Source of the DNA: Theristus sp. LFF4_11
Taxonomy: Eukaryota > Nematoda > Chromadorea > Monhysterida > Xyalidae
NCBI GenBank assembly: GCA_030248135.1
Contig: JASANC010003828.1
Coordinates: 1-64,000 of the forward strand
DNA: 64,000 nt
Direction: 5' to 3'
Positions 10,809 through 23,503 of this stretch are shown in pieces; within the stretch, counting starts at the first letter, position 1, and the number at the start of each line of letters is the position of its first letter. The position numbers and the translations under genes were made by a program. The notes under the pieces were generated by a model. It worked only from the letters and a program-made list of their open reading frames with translations. It did not search any database and was not told where the DNA came from.

Positions 10809-12523
10809 CGTATATTGGAAATTGGCACCATAACATGTGTCCGCGAGAGGCAGGTCATTTGTGGGTTTAACGAGCCAGACGCTACGCCGCGACTGAAATT
10901 CGGAATATCTGAAAATTTCGCTGAACCCTTGGCTGCTTTCCCTGCTTATCGCCATGATCGTTAAGAAAAATAAAAAAGAATCGGAACACCTGAAAATTAC
11001 CCATGACAAATACATAAACCCACGTTTGAGACCCATGCACATGTACATACATACTACACGTACAGTTTTGCGCCGTCGGCGAAAAAGGAAAATAATGTTC
11101 AATAATAATCGACCCTAACATACAGTATGGCCGAATAAATAAGGCAGCTCGTCAAGGCGGGATCAGTCGCAGACTAGGAGTTGTCTTTTTCAAAAATGCC
11201 AACATAACTTCTAATCATGTGTTCAAGGGAGCAAGAATGAACAGAATAGCACGAAGAATCCATAAGTCTAAAAAAACGCGTCAAAATTGACATACAATTT
11301 GGTTTCTGAACGTCTTTTTCTTTCATTCAAATTTCGCGCGCTCCTTGCACCCTGAAAAAAGCTGTCATGTTTACTCGGTCATTCCGTAGTTATTATTACA
11401 CCGCAACGGTCAGAGATATAAAACCAATGAGACCAATCCAGGCCATACACCGAGGCAGAAGTCCGGGGAAACATATGGTTCTATCTCTTTTGACACACGG
11501 AAGTGTATCGCCGACAAAACTGCACTTAATGACGAATGTTGAATGTGGCTGAATTATGTGCTGCTGGTGTCGCATGGAAAATGGTCGAAATTATTGGGAT
11601 AATTCGCAAGTGTTGCCTTAACAATACGGCGGTTTAAAAAATGGTCGTACTGAGCCTTGTCGCTAAAAAATTTTATTGGTGAAACTGAAAAGTGTGCGCA
11701 GTGCAGCGGACAATAATAAAAAGTGGAATGAACAAGCATAATCATACGCACGAAAAGCAGAAAACGTCGCCAAAATTGCTCCGGCAGAATGTTGCTCTAT
11801 CGCTATCTGATATGTCAAAAGTTGTTAGTATTTATTCGTGCAAGCGCAAGAATTTATGCGCCATCCATCAAACGCTACAGAACGACACATTATACATACA
11901 TACAGCAACAAAGAATGGAACCAAAACAAAAACATATTGGAAACACATCGCGGGAAATATGGGAACACACGCCTATACAAGAACGCGGGCACATAATACT
12001 TTGCATACATGGCAAACCGATGCAACCGAAAACATATTGAAAACACATTGAAGGCACCCACACTGCGTCCACATGAATCATGCTGCAAAAAAGCTGTTGC
12101 AAGCAATCGCTCCATGGTGGATGGCAGCAAATGTGAACGTGTCAGTTCCGGCCGGCTCCAGCAGGGCTGTCAAGCAAAGGTGGAGTCTAGTTTGTCAAGA
12201 TCTTGTTTTTGAACTTTGCTGAATTCTGCAGTAACTAATTTCAATTTTTCAATTCAGTTTTATGTTTTTTTGTGCTGCCATTGAAAACGTTTGGAGACAC
12301 ATGATATCCCAATAAATGAAAGACACATAGTGAATGCATCAAGCTAACCCAACACCAGCCACTTTTTACGATACATGTCAGTCCTCTGTGGAGTGGAACA
12401 TTCGTGTGTCTATTGTGGCCAACATTTGTGCGTGCACTTTGTCATGTCTGTGTACATATGTATATGTTAACTTCATAAAAATATGCTTTCTTATTTGACA
12501 TAACAATTTCTTAGGGGTAGGTA
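10809..12523. other. Intergenic, no gene seen
   Basis: AT-rich sequence. The short ORFs on both strands overlap each other and lack recognisable domains. Confidence 0.4.
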
Positions 12524-12859
12524 TCATGCGGATGCGCGAGCGAGCGAAGCGAGCGGACAGCGCATCACGCATTATATGGCTGAATATGGACCTGCGCGCG
12601 TTTTCAAAATTTAGTCGCTGTCCTGCAGCAACGAACATACATGCTGCAAACTTGATACTGTGCACACGAAGAGACCTGCCAAAGTTGCAAACTGTGCCGA
12701 AGAAAAATTTCCGCCAGACTTCTTTACGTACGTTCTAGACGCGAATTACCTATTCTGAAATCTTGGTTACTTATTCTTCTGTCTCCTTTTTTTTTTCAGC
12801 TATGTCATCAAGATGTGTTACCCCTTTCAATTTTTACCTGCGACATTTTGACAGTCAAA

Positions 12860-14460
12860 CAAAAATGTTTCCTGGGGTAATTCCATCCGGAGATTTCGGA
12901 AATTGGGTTAATTTTTTACCCAAACCTTGTTTTTGGGTAAAAAATCGGGCATTTTTAAAAGTTCGCAGGGTTTTCACTGGGTTTTGAGTGTTCGCCCTTT
13001 CAATTTTTGTCTAAAGTTGTTTCAAAACCGAAAAAAATAGTTTCCTGGGGTAACTTCATCCGTAGATTTTGAAAATCCGATTACTTTTTTGCCCCGAACT
13101 TTTTTGGGACAAAAAATTGGGCATTTTCAAAATTTTGGAGGTTTTGACCTGGTTTCAAATGTCGCCCTTTCAATTTTTGTCTGAAATTGTTTCATGACCG
13201 AACAAAAAAATTTCCTGGGGTAATTTCAGCTGTAGATGTTGAAAATCCGGTTACTTTTTTGCCCCGACCCTTTTTGGGCAAAAATTGGGCAATTTTTGTC
13301 TAAAGTTGTTTCATAACCGAACAAAATAGTTTCCTGGGGTAATTTCATCCGTAGATTTTAAAAATTCAATTACTTTTTTGCCACGACCCTTTTTTGGGCA
13401 AAAAATTGGGCATTTTCAAAATTTCGGAGGTTTTGACCTGGTTTCAAATGTCGCCCTTTCAATTTTTGTCTGTAATTGTTTCGTAGTCGAAAAAAAGTTT
13501 CCTGGGGTAATTTCAGCTGTAGATTTTGAAAGTCCGGTTACTTTTTTGCCCCGACCCTTTTTGGGCAAAAATGGGCAATTTTTGTCTAAAGTTGTTTCAT
13601 AACCGAACAAAATAGTTTCCTGGGGTAATTTCATCCGTAGATTTTGAAAATTCAACTACTTTTTTGCCACGGCCTTTTTTTGGGCAAAAAATTGGGCATT
13701 TTCAAATTTTCGAAGGTTTTGACCTGGTTTCAAATGTCGCCCTTTCAATTTTTGTCTGAAATTGTTTCATGACCGAACAAAAAAATTTCCTGGGGTAATT
13801 TCAGCTGTAGATTTTGAAAGTCCGGTTACTTTTTTGCCCCGACCCTTTTTGGGCAAAAATGGGCAATTTTTGTCTAAAGTTGTTTCATAACCGAACAAAA
13901 TAGTTTCCTGGGGTAATTTCATCCGTAGATTTTGAAAATTCAACTACTTTTTTGCCACGGCCTTTTTTTGGGCAAAAAAATTGGGCATTTTCAAATTTTC
14001 GAAGGTTTTGACCTGGTTTCAAATGTCGCCCTTTCAATTTTTGTCTGAAATTGTTTCGTAACCGAACAAAAAAGTTTCCTGGGGTAATTTCAGCTGTAGA
14101 TTTTGAAAGTCCGGTTACTTTTTTGCCCCGACCCTTTTTGGGCAAAAAATGGGCAATTTTTGTCTAAAGTTGTTTCATAACCGAACAAAATAGTTTCCTG
14201 GGGTAATTTCATTCGTAGGTTTTGAAAATTTCATCCGTAGATTTTAAAAATCCAGTTACTTTTTTGCCCCGACCCTTTTTTGGGCAAAAAAATTGGGCAT
14301 TTTCAAAAGTTCGGAGGTTTTGACCTGGTTTCAAATGTCGCCCTTTCAATTTTTGTCTGAAATTCAAATTTCACCTTCGAAACTTTTGCAGTCGAACAAA
14401 AACGTTTCTCACGATAGTTTCATCCGTAGATTCTGAAAATTTAGTTAAATTTTTCCCCGA
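12860..14460 (+). repeat. Tandem array with about 288-bp higher-order period
   Basis: CCTGGGGTAATTTCA recurs with alternating spacings of about 168 and 120 bp. From about 13213 onward the two-unit period is constant at 286-290 bp (13213, 13501, 13789, 14078 and 13333, 13619, 13908, 14198). Units carry GCCCCGACCCTTTTTGGGCA and TCAAATGTCGCCCTTTCAA. Degenerate units of the same family lie in copies A (9660-10070) and C (45560-45960). Confidence 0.8.
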
Positions 14461-14904
14461 CCCTTTCAGACACAGCGCATTAAAACCCCTGGCCTACACC
14501 AACAGGACGAATACAATGCGTAGCAACCCTCAAATTCAAGGACATAATTAGTTGAAACAAACAAAATTATAAAAACGGCAAATTCGTAACCAAAGTCGTG
14601 ACGAATCAGCCGTGGAAACTGGCGAAATCGGTCCAAAAACAAAACAAACAGGAGACCTGTGGAGTCCAACGTAATTCAATGCGCTGATCAGGGATTTTGG
14701 CTTAGATTTCTTAAAGGAGCACAGTTTTAGATACTGAATCGTGACGATTTCGGGTAAATCGGCCGTGGAAGCTGACGGGCGACATCTCTCAAAAACGAAA
14801 AATGAAATCAGTGCGCTGTAAGCCGAATGGGAAGTTCGGAAGAATATATGCCCAACGCATTCTGAATTTTGTCCGATTTTGGGAATTATGTAAAAGTCAG
14901 AATA

Positions 14905-16157
14905 TTATCTAAAAATGCGGAGGACGCATATAAAAGGAGGAATATGGCTTTGTGTAAGCAGTGAGAAACTTTTTTGCTTCACAACTATTTTCAAGTTTCT
15001 GATGTGGTACACACGGATACAAGTACATAAGAGCCATATTTTTGCGCCGTTTATTTATTATTTCGGTTGCACATGGTAGCCCTCTTATTTTTTGACAAAC
15101 GAAACTATTACATTCGATGAATTTCGAGCAAATAGTAACATAAAACTACCAAATTAAAGATTACATCTTCGATCACTGACACTGCTTTGCCATGGACAAA
15201 GCGTTGCGCAGATGCATGCATTGGCGAAGGCAATGTTCTCTTCTTGTGGCGAAGGCAATGTCCCCTTTTCGTGGCGAACGCAATGGCTCACGGAACGGAC
15301 GGTTCAGCCAATATCCACACTCCTCCTACAACAATCTACAGGACTTTGGTACCTTCGGGTTTTTTGGAACTGGGGGAGGAGGGTGAAAATCAACGGAAGA
15401 CAATACCTTTTTGTCACTGGTATGTACCTACATAGCTGTGCGTACGTCATCAACAATAAAGCTTATGTGCTTATCTGCAGCAACGCTTTGAAGTCTCTGA
15501 ATTAGGTTGAATGATTTGAAACGAATGATTGGTGATTTGTTTGGTTTGGCAATCTGGTTTGGTTTTGGTGTTCTTTTTCTGAATATTTGAAAAATTCTGC
15601 GGTAAAACGATGCAATTGGCAATTGCAATTCTGCGCATCGTTGAGAAATGATGCTCAGAGCGAAAAAAATGACATTAAACAAGCACAAAAACCATTTTTG
15701 TCGTGTTTTTGAAATTTGCAGAAACCAAATTTCATTTGCAGAAATTTTTTACCAAATTTCTGCAAATTGCAGAACCGACTTTTTGAAAAAAAACCTAGGT
15801 CTGTCCCGTGAGTCGTTGCCTTTGCCACAAAATGAGACCTTGCGTTCCCTAATGCCTCTGCGATACACTTTGTCCTGGGCAAACCAGTATCAGCGATCTG
15901 AAGTCTGATCGTTATTTTAGTGGTTTTAGTGGTCGCTAAATGCCTGAAATACCGCAAATGTTGAAGTTTTAATTGTCTACAAAGTACATGTGCAACCGAA
16001 ATAGTGAATAAACGGCGCAAAAATATGGCTCTTATGTACTTGTATCCGTGTGTACCACATCAGAAACTTGAAAATAGTTGTGAAGCAAAAAAGTTTCTCA
16101 CTGCTTACACAAAGCCATATTCCTCCTTTTATATGCGTCCTCCGCATTTTTAGATAA
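14905..16157. repeat. TIR module of composite repeat, copy B
   Basis: Arms at about 14905-15080 and 15980-16157 are inverted copies beginning TTATCTAAAAATGCGG. The left flank is TA and the right flank is TT. The longer interior shares GACCTTGCGTTCCC and TTTAGTGGTCGCTAAATG with copies A and C. Confidence 0.65.
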
Positions 16158-16241
16158 TTGTTTTCCTCAAAAAGTGTTCCACTGAAACTGGCTTGAAACA
16201 AAAATCAGAATTACCGGGTTTTAGATACAAGTGACCGTGTA

Positions 16242-17363
16242 CAGGGTGTCCCAAAAAACATAACAAAAGTAAATGGCTCGTACGGCCGACTGGTTGCACG
16301 TGAAGCCGTGAAATTTGAAACACTTTTAGAAATAAGAAACACATTTTGTGTGTCCAAATTTTATCCTGAAATTCCACTTTTTCAATAATATTTCAGCAGA
16401 AATGCGTAAAAACTCAAAAATCACCAAAATTCAGCGTTTTGACTCAGGATAATCATCATTGTCGTCATCGAGATTCTCATCTGGCAGTGGCGCAAGTTCA
16501 TCTTCAGCTTCGTCTTCATTGATGTCATCAGATTTATCCTCTCGACCCTTTAGTTTCACTTTTTTCAGCTGCTCAATGTCGTTTTGATTGTTCTCAATGA
16601 ATGCCGACATTCGGTGTTCGAATTGATGAGCAATTCTGGTGCAGCGCCCGATCATCGTTAATTTTTTGCACACCACTGCAAATTTTGGTTTTCAAATTCT
16701 CGAAAATGTTGGGCGCCGAACGGTACCCAATTTCCTTCAGGTGCCCCAAACCCATAAGTCAAGAGGAAAATTGAAACAAGTGCGCGAGTGGCTGTCGGCG
16801 TCGTTCGGTGACCGCTGGATCGGCCGCATGGGCAGAATTGAATGGCCCGAGAGGAGTCCGGACATGAACCCTTTGACTTCTGCGTTTGGGGGCATCTGAC
16901 GGATAATGTGGGTCATTTTTGGCGCCCATCACTGCGCAGCGGTGTGCAAAAAAATCATCGATGATCGGGCGCTGCACCAGAAAGTGATCATCAATTTCAA
17001 ACATTGAATGTCGGCGTTCATTGAGAACAATGGAAAACACATTGAGCAGCCGAGAAACATGAAACTGAACGACCGTGAGCATGAACATGATGACATCAGT
17101 AAAGTTGAAGCTGACGATGAGCTTGTGCCACTGCCAGATGAGATTCTCGATGACGACAATGATGTTTATCTTGAGTCAAAAAACTAAATTTAGGTGATTT
17201 TTGAGCTTTTACGTATTTCAGCTGAAATGTTATTGAAAAAGTGGAATTTCGGGATAAAATTTGAACACACAAAATGTGTTCCTTTTTTCTAAAAGTGTTT
17301 CAAATTTCACGGCTTCACGTGCAACCAGTCGTTTACTTTTGTTATGTTTTTTGGGACACCCTG
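16242..17363. mobile_element. Decayed mariner-family element with long inverted arms
   Basis: The termini read CAGGGTGTCCCAAAAAACAT and its complement, flanked by TA at 16240-16241 and 17364-17365. This terminus and target site are known from mariner elements. The arms are about 440 bp, so each includes the same former internal sequence in opposite orientation. A transposase remnant lies between them (see 16760-16925). Confidence 0.75.
16760..16925 (+). pseudogene. Mariner transposase fragment, frameshifted
   Basis: The plus-strand translation reads VREWLSASFGDRWIGRMGRI then EWPERSPDMNP. This matches the stretch around the last catalytic aspartate of mariner-type DDE transposases (WPxRSPDxxPxDFxxWG). 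After NP the continuation DFCVWGHL is in another frame, so a small indel breaks it. Only this fragment is visible, so it is a dead remnant. Confidence 0.7.
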
Positions 17364-17599
17364 TATATGTAATTGATTCACTTTCTCACATTGAAGATTA
17401 TTTTTTCCGCTTTACCGCATAACTTCATTGTGTCGAAACAAACATCTTGCACGTTTTATCCGCTCACAGGTACATCTTTCACCTTATACGCACAGAGCAG
17501 ATTCGGATTGGTTGGATTGAAGCAGCGACAGCCGTAGCCCGACCACCAGAGGCATTTGCACGGCGACGTGCAGCCGGGGCATCGCGCTGGTTTGCAGTC

Positions 17600-17775
17600 T
17601 GCAAGACAAGTGACGCACTGCATGTAGGCAGGAAAACAGTTTCATGCATGACGCAGGAATTCAAAATTCGAAAAGTGATCCGAGTCATTCCTAAATACGG
17701 CCCAGTCACTTATAGGCGATTTTGAATTGCCACATGAAGATTGAAGCCACATAGTTTCTTTTCTACGTCTGTATA
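17600..17775 (+). repeat. Dispersed GGGAATTCAAAATTGG-family repeat
   Basis: Shares with copies at 18238, 22560, 38005, 41065, 44935 and 50835 an ordered set of phrases: CAGTTTCATGCATGACGC, then GGGAATTCAAAATT, GTGATCCGAGTC, TAGGCGATTTTGAATTGCCA, and ACGTCTGTA. The length of about 150-200 bp and dispersion suggest a SINE or small MITE. Confidence 0.6.
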
Positions 17776-18237
17776 GCTTCATAATGTGTCGTAGAATCAA
17801 AAAGAATTAATAATATGCAAAAATACATGCACTTCCAAACGAAAAAGACACCCCACTGACATGGAACCGCCAACGCCGAGCCGGCTACCAACAGAATCAT
17901 AGCGGCGACCAAGTGGATCGATGACATGATGCGTTTTTCGTTGATTATGTCAGTCACGGAACGCAGACTTGAAACGAATTCGAAATTTCTGATCCGTTTT
18001 AAACAACCGATGTGAATTGAAAATGAATAACAATTTGAAAAAACAGAAATTTTTATTTTTTGATAACCGGTTTTCGGTGCCACAAAAAACTTATTTATCG
18101 CCAGGAGGGTGGCCCAGCTCCCGAACATCATATCAACTTCCAAAATTTTTAACTGCTGAACAAAACCGATAGTGAGCGGTATTATTAATTTTTTCAGGTT
18201 CTGCAACTGAATGCGTGGGCAGACGTTGAAAGGCAAT

Positions 18238-18400
18238 TCAATAGATTCAATCTTTATGTCGCAAATCAAAATATAATCGCCCAAGTTACTCGGCCCTATT
18301 TAGGGGACTCGGATCACTTTGCCAATTTTGAATTCCCGCCTCATGCATAAAACTGTTCACGTATCTATGGGCGCATTGAGACTCCGAACCAAAATATAAG
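18238..18400 (-). repeat. Dispersed GGGAATTCAAAATTGG-family repeat
   Basis: Minus-strand copy of the family described at 17600-17775, including GGCAAAGTGATCCGAGTCCC and CATGAGGCGGGAATTCAAAA in reverse orientation. The CCTAAATAGGG phrase is well preserved. Confidence 0.6.
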
Positions 18401-18704
18401 ATAATAGTATTACCGCGGTTCGCTGCGGAACCACGCTAAAAAATTTACTTTCCGAAATTTTTATGGAAGTGCTTTCCGGCAGTTTCTACAATGAGTCTGG
18501 TGCTCAGCAGAAAGGGTTGGATAGGTACCTCATCTTAGTCTTTCTCCTTTAAAAATTTCGGAAATGGAAATGGAATTTTTAATGAACGATTCCATTCTTT
18601 TATGTCTTTCTTCTTTCATGTTCTCTTTGCAAATGTTGACATTTTGGCTTAATCTATCGCACAAACTTTGAAATAAAATAATCGTTTAAATTAAAAAATA
18701 TTAA

Positions 18705-21450
18705 CACCGTTTGCAAATAAGAGTGGGGGGGTCTAGCGCTACATGGGAAAGTTTTTAAACCAAGGGTGCAGGGACATTCTACTAATCAAGGCGCTTCAGG
18801 TTTACCCCCTGAGTACCCTCTGATTGTGCCTATAAAGGTTGTTTTTAGGGTGCGGAAGTTGAAAAACCCTCGATTTTTTGCGATTTTTCGCAAAGTGTAC
18901 CTTTTTAGCCCTACCATATCTCGTAGTTGCACAGTTTCTGGAACCTCACACAATATTCACGTGAAAGATCTTGCGGAGTACTTTAAGGCCCTGTATCAAT
19001 GAGCCCTTGCAAGGGGGGTCTCTGAGGCGCTACGACGCTAGTTAAAATTACTTTTTTTTAAAAATTACGCTATTTTTTTAAAACATTTTTTTGAGCTTAT
19101 AAACACAATTTTTCGATTTTCATTTTTGGTTCTACAGGGGGGTTTTCGGGGTCGCTGAATTCGAATCTGATCTTAGATTTTTGCCCCGGGCATTTTTTTG
19201 CTTTAAAATTGCGCAAAAACACATTTTTTTGCGTTTTCCAGTGTTTTTTGGTTTTAATTTTTAATTTTAAGTGCGGATTTTTTTAACAAAGCTGTTTTAC
19301 AACAGCCTTACAACCGCTGTATCGGAATCAGTTTTGATATTTTGCAACTGACCACTTGCACACCCAAAAAATGGGTAACAAGTTGATTTTTTGGCTTTTT
19401 GCACACGTTTTCGTTTCACAGTGAAAAAATCAAGTTAGAAACAACTTGTAATTTTAATTTTTAGTTCTACATAAAGGGTTTCGGAGTTGCTGAATTCGAA
19501 TCTGACCTTAGATTTTTGTCCCGGGCCTTTTTTTGGCTCTAAAAGTTGGGCAAAAACACATTTTTATGCGTTTTCCAGTGGTTTTTTTGTTTTAATTTTT
19601 AATTTTAAATGCGGATTTTTTTAACAAAGCTGTTTTACAACAGCCTTACAACCGCTGTATTGGAATCAGTTTTGATATTTTGCAACTGACCACTTGCCCA
19701 CCCAAAAAATGAGTAAAAAGTTGATTTTTTTGCTTTTTGCACACGTTTTCGTTTCACAGTGAAAAAATCAAGTTAGAACAACTTGTAATTTTAATTTTTA
19801 GTTATCCAGGGGGGTTTTCAAGATTGCTGAATTTGAATCTGACCTTAGATTTTTGCCCCGGGCATTTGTATTGCTTTAAAAATGGGGCAAAAACACATTT
19901 TTATGCGTTTTCCAGTGGTTTTTTGTTTTAATTTTAAGTTTTAAATGTAGAGTTGATTAAAAAACAGTTTCATAACAGCCTTACAACCGCTGTCTCTGAA
20001 TCAGTTTTGATATTTTGCAACTGACCACCTGCCCACCCAAAAAATTGGTAAAAAGTTGATTTTTTTTTGCTTTTTGCACACTATTTCGTTTCACAGTAAA
20101 AAAATCAGTTTAGAAACAACTTGTAATTTTAATTTTTAATTCTACATAGGGGTTTTCGGAGTCGCTGAATTCGAATCTGATTTTAGATTTTTGCCCCGGG
20201 CATTTTTTGCTTTAAAAATTGGGCAAAACCACTGGAAAACGCATAAAAATGTGTTTTTGCCCTATTTTTAAAACAATAAAAATGCCCGGGGCAAAAATCT
20301 AAGGTCAGATTCGAATTCAGCGATCTTGAAAACCTCTCTGGAAAACTAAAAATTAAAATTACAAGTTGTTTCTAACTTGATTTTTTCATTGTGAAACGAA
20401 AACGTGTGCAAAAAGCAAAAAAATCAACTTTTTACCCATTTTTTAAGTGGACAAGTAATCAGTTGCAAAATATCAAAACAGATTCAGATACAGCGGTTGT
20501 ATGGCTGTTATAAAACAGCTTTGTTAAAAAAATCCGCATTTAAAATTAAAAATTAAAACAAAAAACAACTGGAAAACGCATAAAAATGTGTTTTTGCTCA
20601 ACTTTTAAAGCAAAAAAAGGCCCGGGACAAAAATCTAAGGTCAGATTCAAATTCAGCGACCCCGAAACCCTCCATGTAGAACTAAAAATTAAAATTACAA
20701 GTTGTTTCTAACTTGATTTTTTCACTGTGAAACGAAAACGTGTGCAAAAAGCAAAAAAAATCAACTTTTTACCCATTTTTTTGCGTGGGCAAGTGGTCAG
20801 TTGCAAAATATCAAAACTGATTCCGATACAGCGGTTGTAAGGCTGTTGTAAAACAGCTTTGTTAAAAAAATCCGCACTTAAAATTAAAAATTAAAACCAA
20901 AAAACACTGAAAAACGCAAAAAATGTGTTTTTGCCCAATTTTAAGGCAAAAAAATGCCCGGGGCAAAAATCTAAAATCAGATTCGAATTCAGCGACCCCG
21001 AAAACCCCCCTGTAGAACCAAAAATGAAAATCGAAAAATTGTGTTTATGAGCTCAAAAAATGTTTTAAAAAAATAGCGTAATTTTTAAAAAAAAGTAATT
21101 TTAACTAGCGTCGTAGCGCCTCAGGGACCCCCTTGCAAGGGCTCATTGATACAGGACCTTAAAGAACTCCGCAAGATCTTTCACGTGAATATTGTGTGAG
21201 GTTCCAGAAACTGTGCAACTACGAGATACGGTAGGGCTAAAAAGGTACACTTTGCGAAAAATCGCAAAAAATCGAGGGTTTTTCAACTTCCGCACCCTAA
21301 AAACGACCTTTATAGGCATAATCAGGGGGTACTCAGGGGGTAAACCTGAAGCGCCTTGATTAGTAGAATGTCCCTGCACCCTTGGTTTAAAAACTTTTCC
21401 ATGTATCACGGAATGTTCCTAGGGCCCCCCACTCTTATTTGCAAACGGTG
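18705..21450. mobile_element. Long palindromic element with TTAA flanks, piggyBac-like
   Basis: The two halves (about 18705-20220 and 20230-21450) are inverted copies. The outermost bases CACCGTTTGCAAATAAGAGT and complement are each flanked by TTAA (18701-18704 and 21451-21454), the target site of piggyBac transposons. Each arm carries subrepeats of about 340 bp containing ACAGCCTTACAACCGCTGT and CCCGGGCATTTTT. No transposase is recognisable, so it is a foldback-like non-autonomous element. Confidence 0.7.
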
Positions 21451-21454
21451 TTAA

Positions 21455-21888
21455 TTGCCACATTTGCGTCAACTTTTTGCTTGTGTACTATCCACTTTAT
21501 GTTGTCCAGTTTTCTGTTTACCCATTATCAACCGCAATACACCGCCCACCAACCTCGATAATAATTGTGTAAACAGTTTATTATTGATGATTTATTGTTA
21601 TTCGGTTAGAAAAACAACTTTTTATAAACTCATGGTGACAGGCAGGAACTACTGTGCATAATTTTGATGTCGGTGAACGAAATTACACCAATAAAAAGAT
21701 GTAAAATTGATTAGCTCTTTATTCTTTTTTTTGCGCACTAAACTTGAATTTTTATGAAATAAACTACCGACTGAGTTTGAGTATCCAAAAAAACCATGGC
21801 GACGTTGCTCCCATTCCACAACCATATTCATACCATTCGCCCGTCTCAAACACAATTTTCGCGCCAACACGAAACTTTGCAAAAAAAA
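21455..21888. other. 3' flank of the P450 gene
   Basis: AT-rich sequence after the P450 stop codon, presumably its 3' UTR and terminator. No other gene is seen. Confidence 0.4.
21718..21723 (-). terminator. Candidate poly(A) signal of the P450 gene
   Basis: AATAAA on the minus strand, about 165 bp downstream of the P450 stop codon. The position fits a short 3' UTR, but the hexamer is common in AT-rich DNA. Confidence 0.35.
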
Positions 21889-22256
21889 TCACTGGCGCAT
21901 AGCAACGGCAATCTCGTAGTCGATCGGACGATAGACGACCGCGGACTGTTCACCCTTCAGCACCTCTGCCGGCGTTTTTCGCGCGTCTTCCGGCGTCAGT
22001 GAAAAGCGAAACTTCTGCAGTAACGTCGTGAAGATCATGAACAGCTCCATTCTAGCGAGCGACTCGCCCAAACACTGCCGCTTGCCGAGGCTGAACGGGA
22101 TCACACGCTCGATCAGTGCTTGGTTCAGTTGTAGCGATGCGTCGTCATTGGTGTCGTCATCGTTCAGAACGAAGCGCTCCGGACGAAACTCCTCTGGCTG
22201 TGCAAAGTCACGCTCATTTCGCATGACCGAATAGATTTGCGGCAGCACTGTGGTGC
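21889..22256 (-). CDS. P450 exon 8: PERF motif and heme loop
   Basis: The acceptor is TTCGCAG and the exon ends at TGA (21889-21891). It encodes VLPQIYSVMRNE, FRPERFV and the heme-binding PFSLGKRQCLGESLARMELF, whose cysteine is the axial ligand. Confidence 0.95.
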
Positions 22257-23463
22257 CTGCGAACGAGCATTTATTATTGCATTTTGCATGAATTAAACCA
22301 GCATATTGTTTTTCTTGAACTTTCGGAGAACATTGTACTTTTCGATGGTTTCACTCAAACGTGCTCTGCTAGCCGTGAGTGTGTATATCACAACGTTTTC
22401 CTTCACCTTTCGGTATCGCATGTCCGCTCACCACCACGTCAGCAGTTGTCTCGTGCAACAGATTTATGGTGACAATGTTTGCGCAGCGTTGTGATTCGTG
22501 CAGACATGCCTGCAATGGTGATTCTGCGCAATCGTGTGTGGTCTGTTATTTTCGTTCCAAGACTCAATGCGCACATAGATAGGTAAACTGTTTCATGCAT
22601 GACGCGGGAATTCAAAATTGGTAAACTGATACGAGTCTACAAAATAGGGCCGAGTCACTTTAGGCGACTGTGAATTGCCACATAAAGATTGATGTCTGGT
22701 AGTTTGCTCTCGTCTGCGAACCCATCGAGTTCCGGGGCCAGAACCTAAAACGCGTACACGCAGAATAATCACGCACTTGTACAGTGTAGAGGCACATTAG
22801 CGATGCGAACGTTCGTGCAGACATTGATGCTGATAAAGAATTGAAGCGAACCTGAACAAAGGGCATCTCGCTGCGATCGCCCATCGTGCACCGGCGTTCT
22901 GGCCCGAGCACCCGACGGATTTCGGCCGCTGCACGCTCTTGAACCTGAAGAAAGCTGATAAGCTGTGCCACTGAATGTTCGGCAAAAGTGCCCGTGTGTG
23001 TTCTGGATTCTGGAAAGTTCGGAGAGTCAGGAAGCGGCGCTGTCATGTTGACTAGACAAAAATAGTAGCGGACTGCCCTCCACCAGCGTTCGATCTGCGA
23101 GATGCAGCGTTAGTCACCCTCGTGGCCTGGTGGTAGTGCGTTAGACTACAATCTGTGCGTTCGGGGGATCGAGCCTCGCCGAGGGGTATAGGCACTTAAT
23201 GACAGAGAAAACTCAATAGGCGCCCTTGCGGGGGGGTCTGGGCGCTTTGTTGGGGGGGGGGGGAAAAAAAAGCAAAATATGTACCAAAAAAAGAAAGGCG
23301 GGGGGGCCGGGGGCGGGGTGGCGGGCGGGGGGGGGGATTTCTGTGGTAGAAAAAAAAAAAACCAAAAAAAAAAAAAAAAGGGGGGGGTGGGGGGGGGGGG
23401 GGGCGCGCGGCCGTCGTGTGGGGCGCGCTGCACGCTTGCGTGCTCGTTTGTGAAAAAAATTTT

Positions 23464-23503
<40 letters not shown>

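Larger units (their letters stand above)
12524..16157 (+). mobile_element. Composite repeat element, copy B
   Basis: The same module order as copy A but in opposite orientation: GCGAGCG-rich head (12524-12740), an expanded CCTGGGGTAATT array (12860-14460), a single 148-bp-type unit (about 14640-14790) and the TIR module (14905-16157). Compared with copies A and C, a different internal repeat has expanded here. No protein-coding capacity is recognisable. Confidence 0.65.
17366..18700. other. Intergenic with two copies of a dispersed repeat
   Basis: No gene is supported. Copies of the GGGAATTCAAAATTGG repeat family lie at about 17600-17775 (plus) and 18238-18400 (minus), facing each other. Confidence 0.45.

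Noticed and set aside
16431..16676. Minus-strand acidic ORF of 81 aa in the mariner element
   Set aside because: It is part of an inverted arm whose mirror copy at 16929-17159 reads differently, and no transposase motif is present in it.
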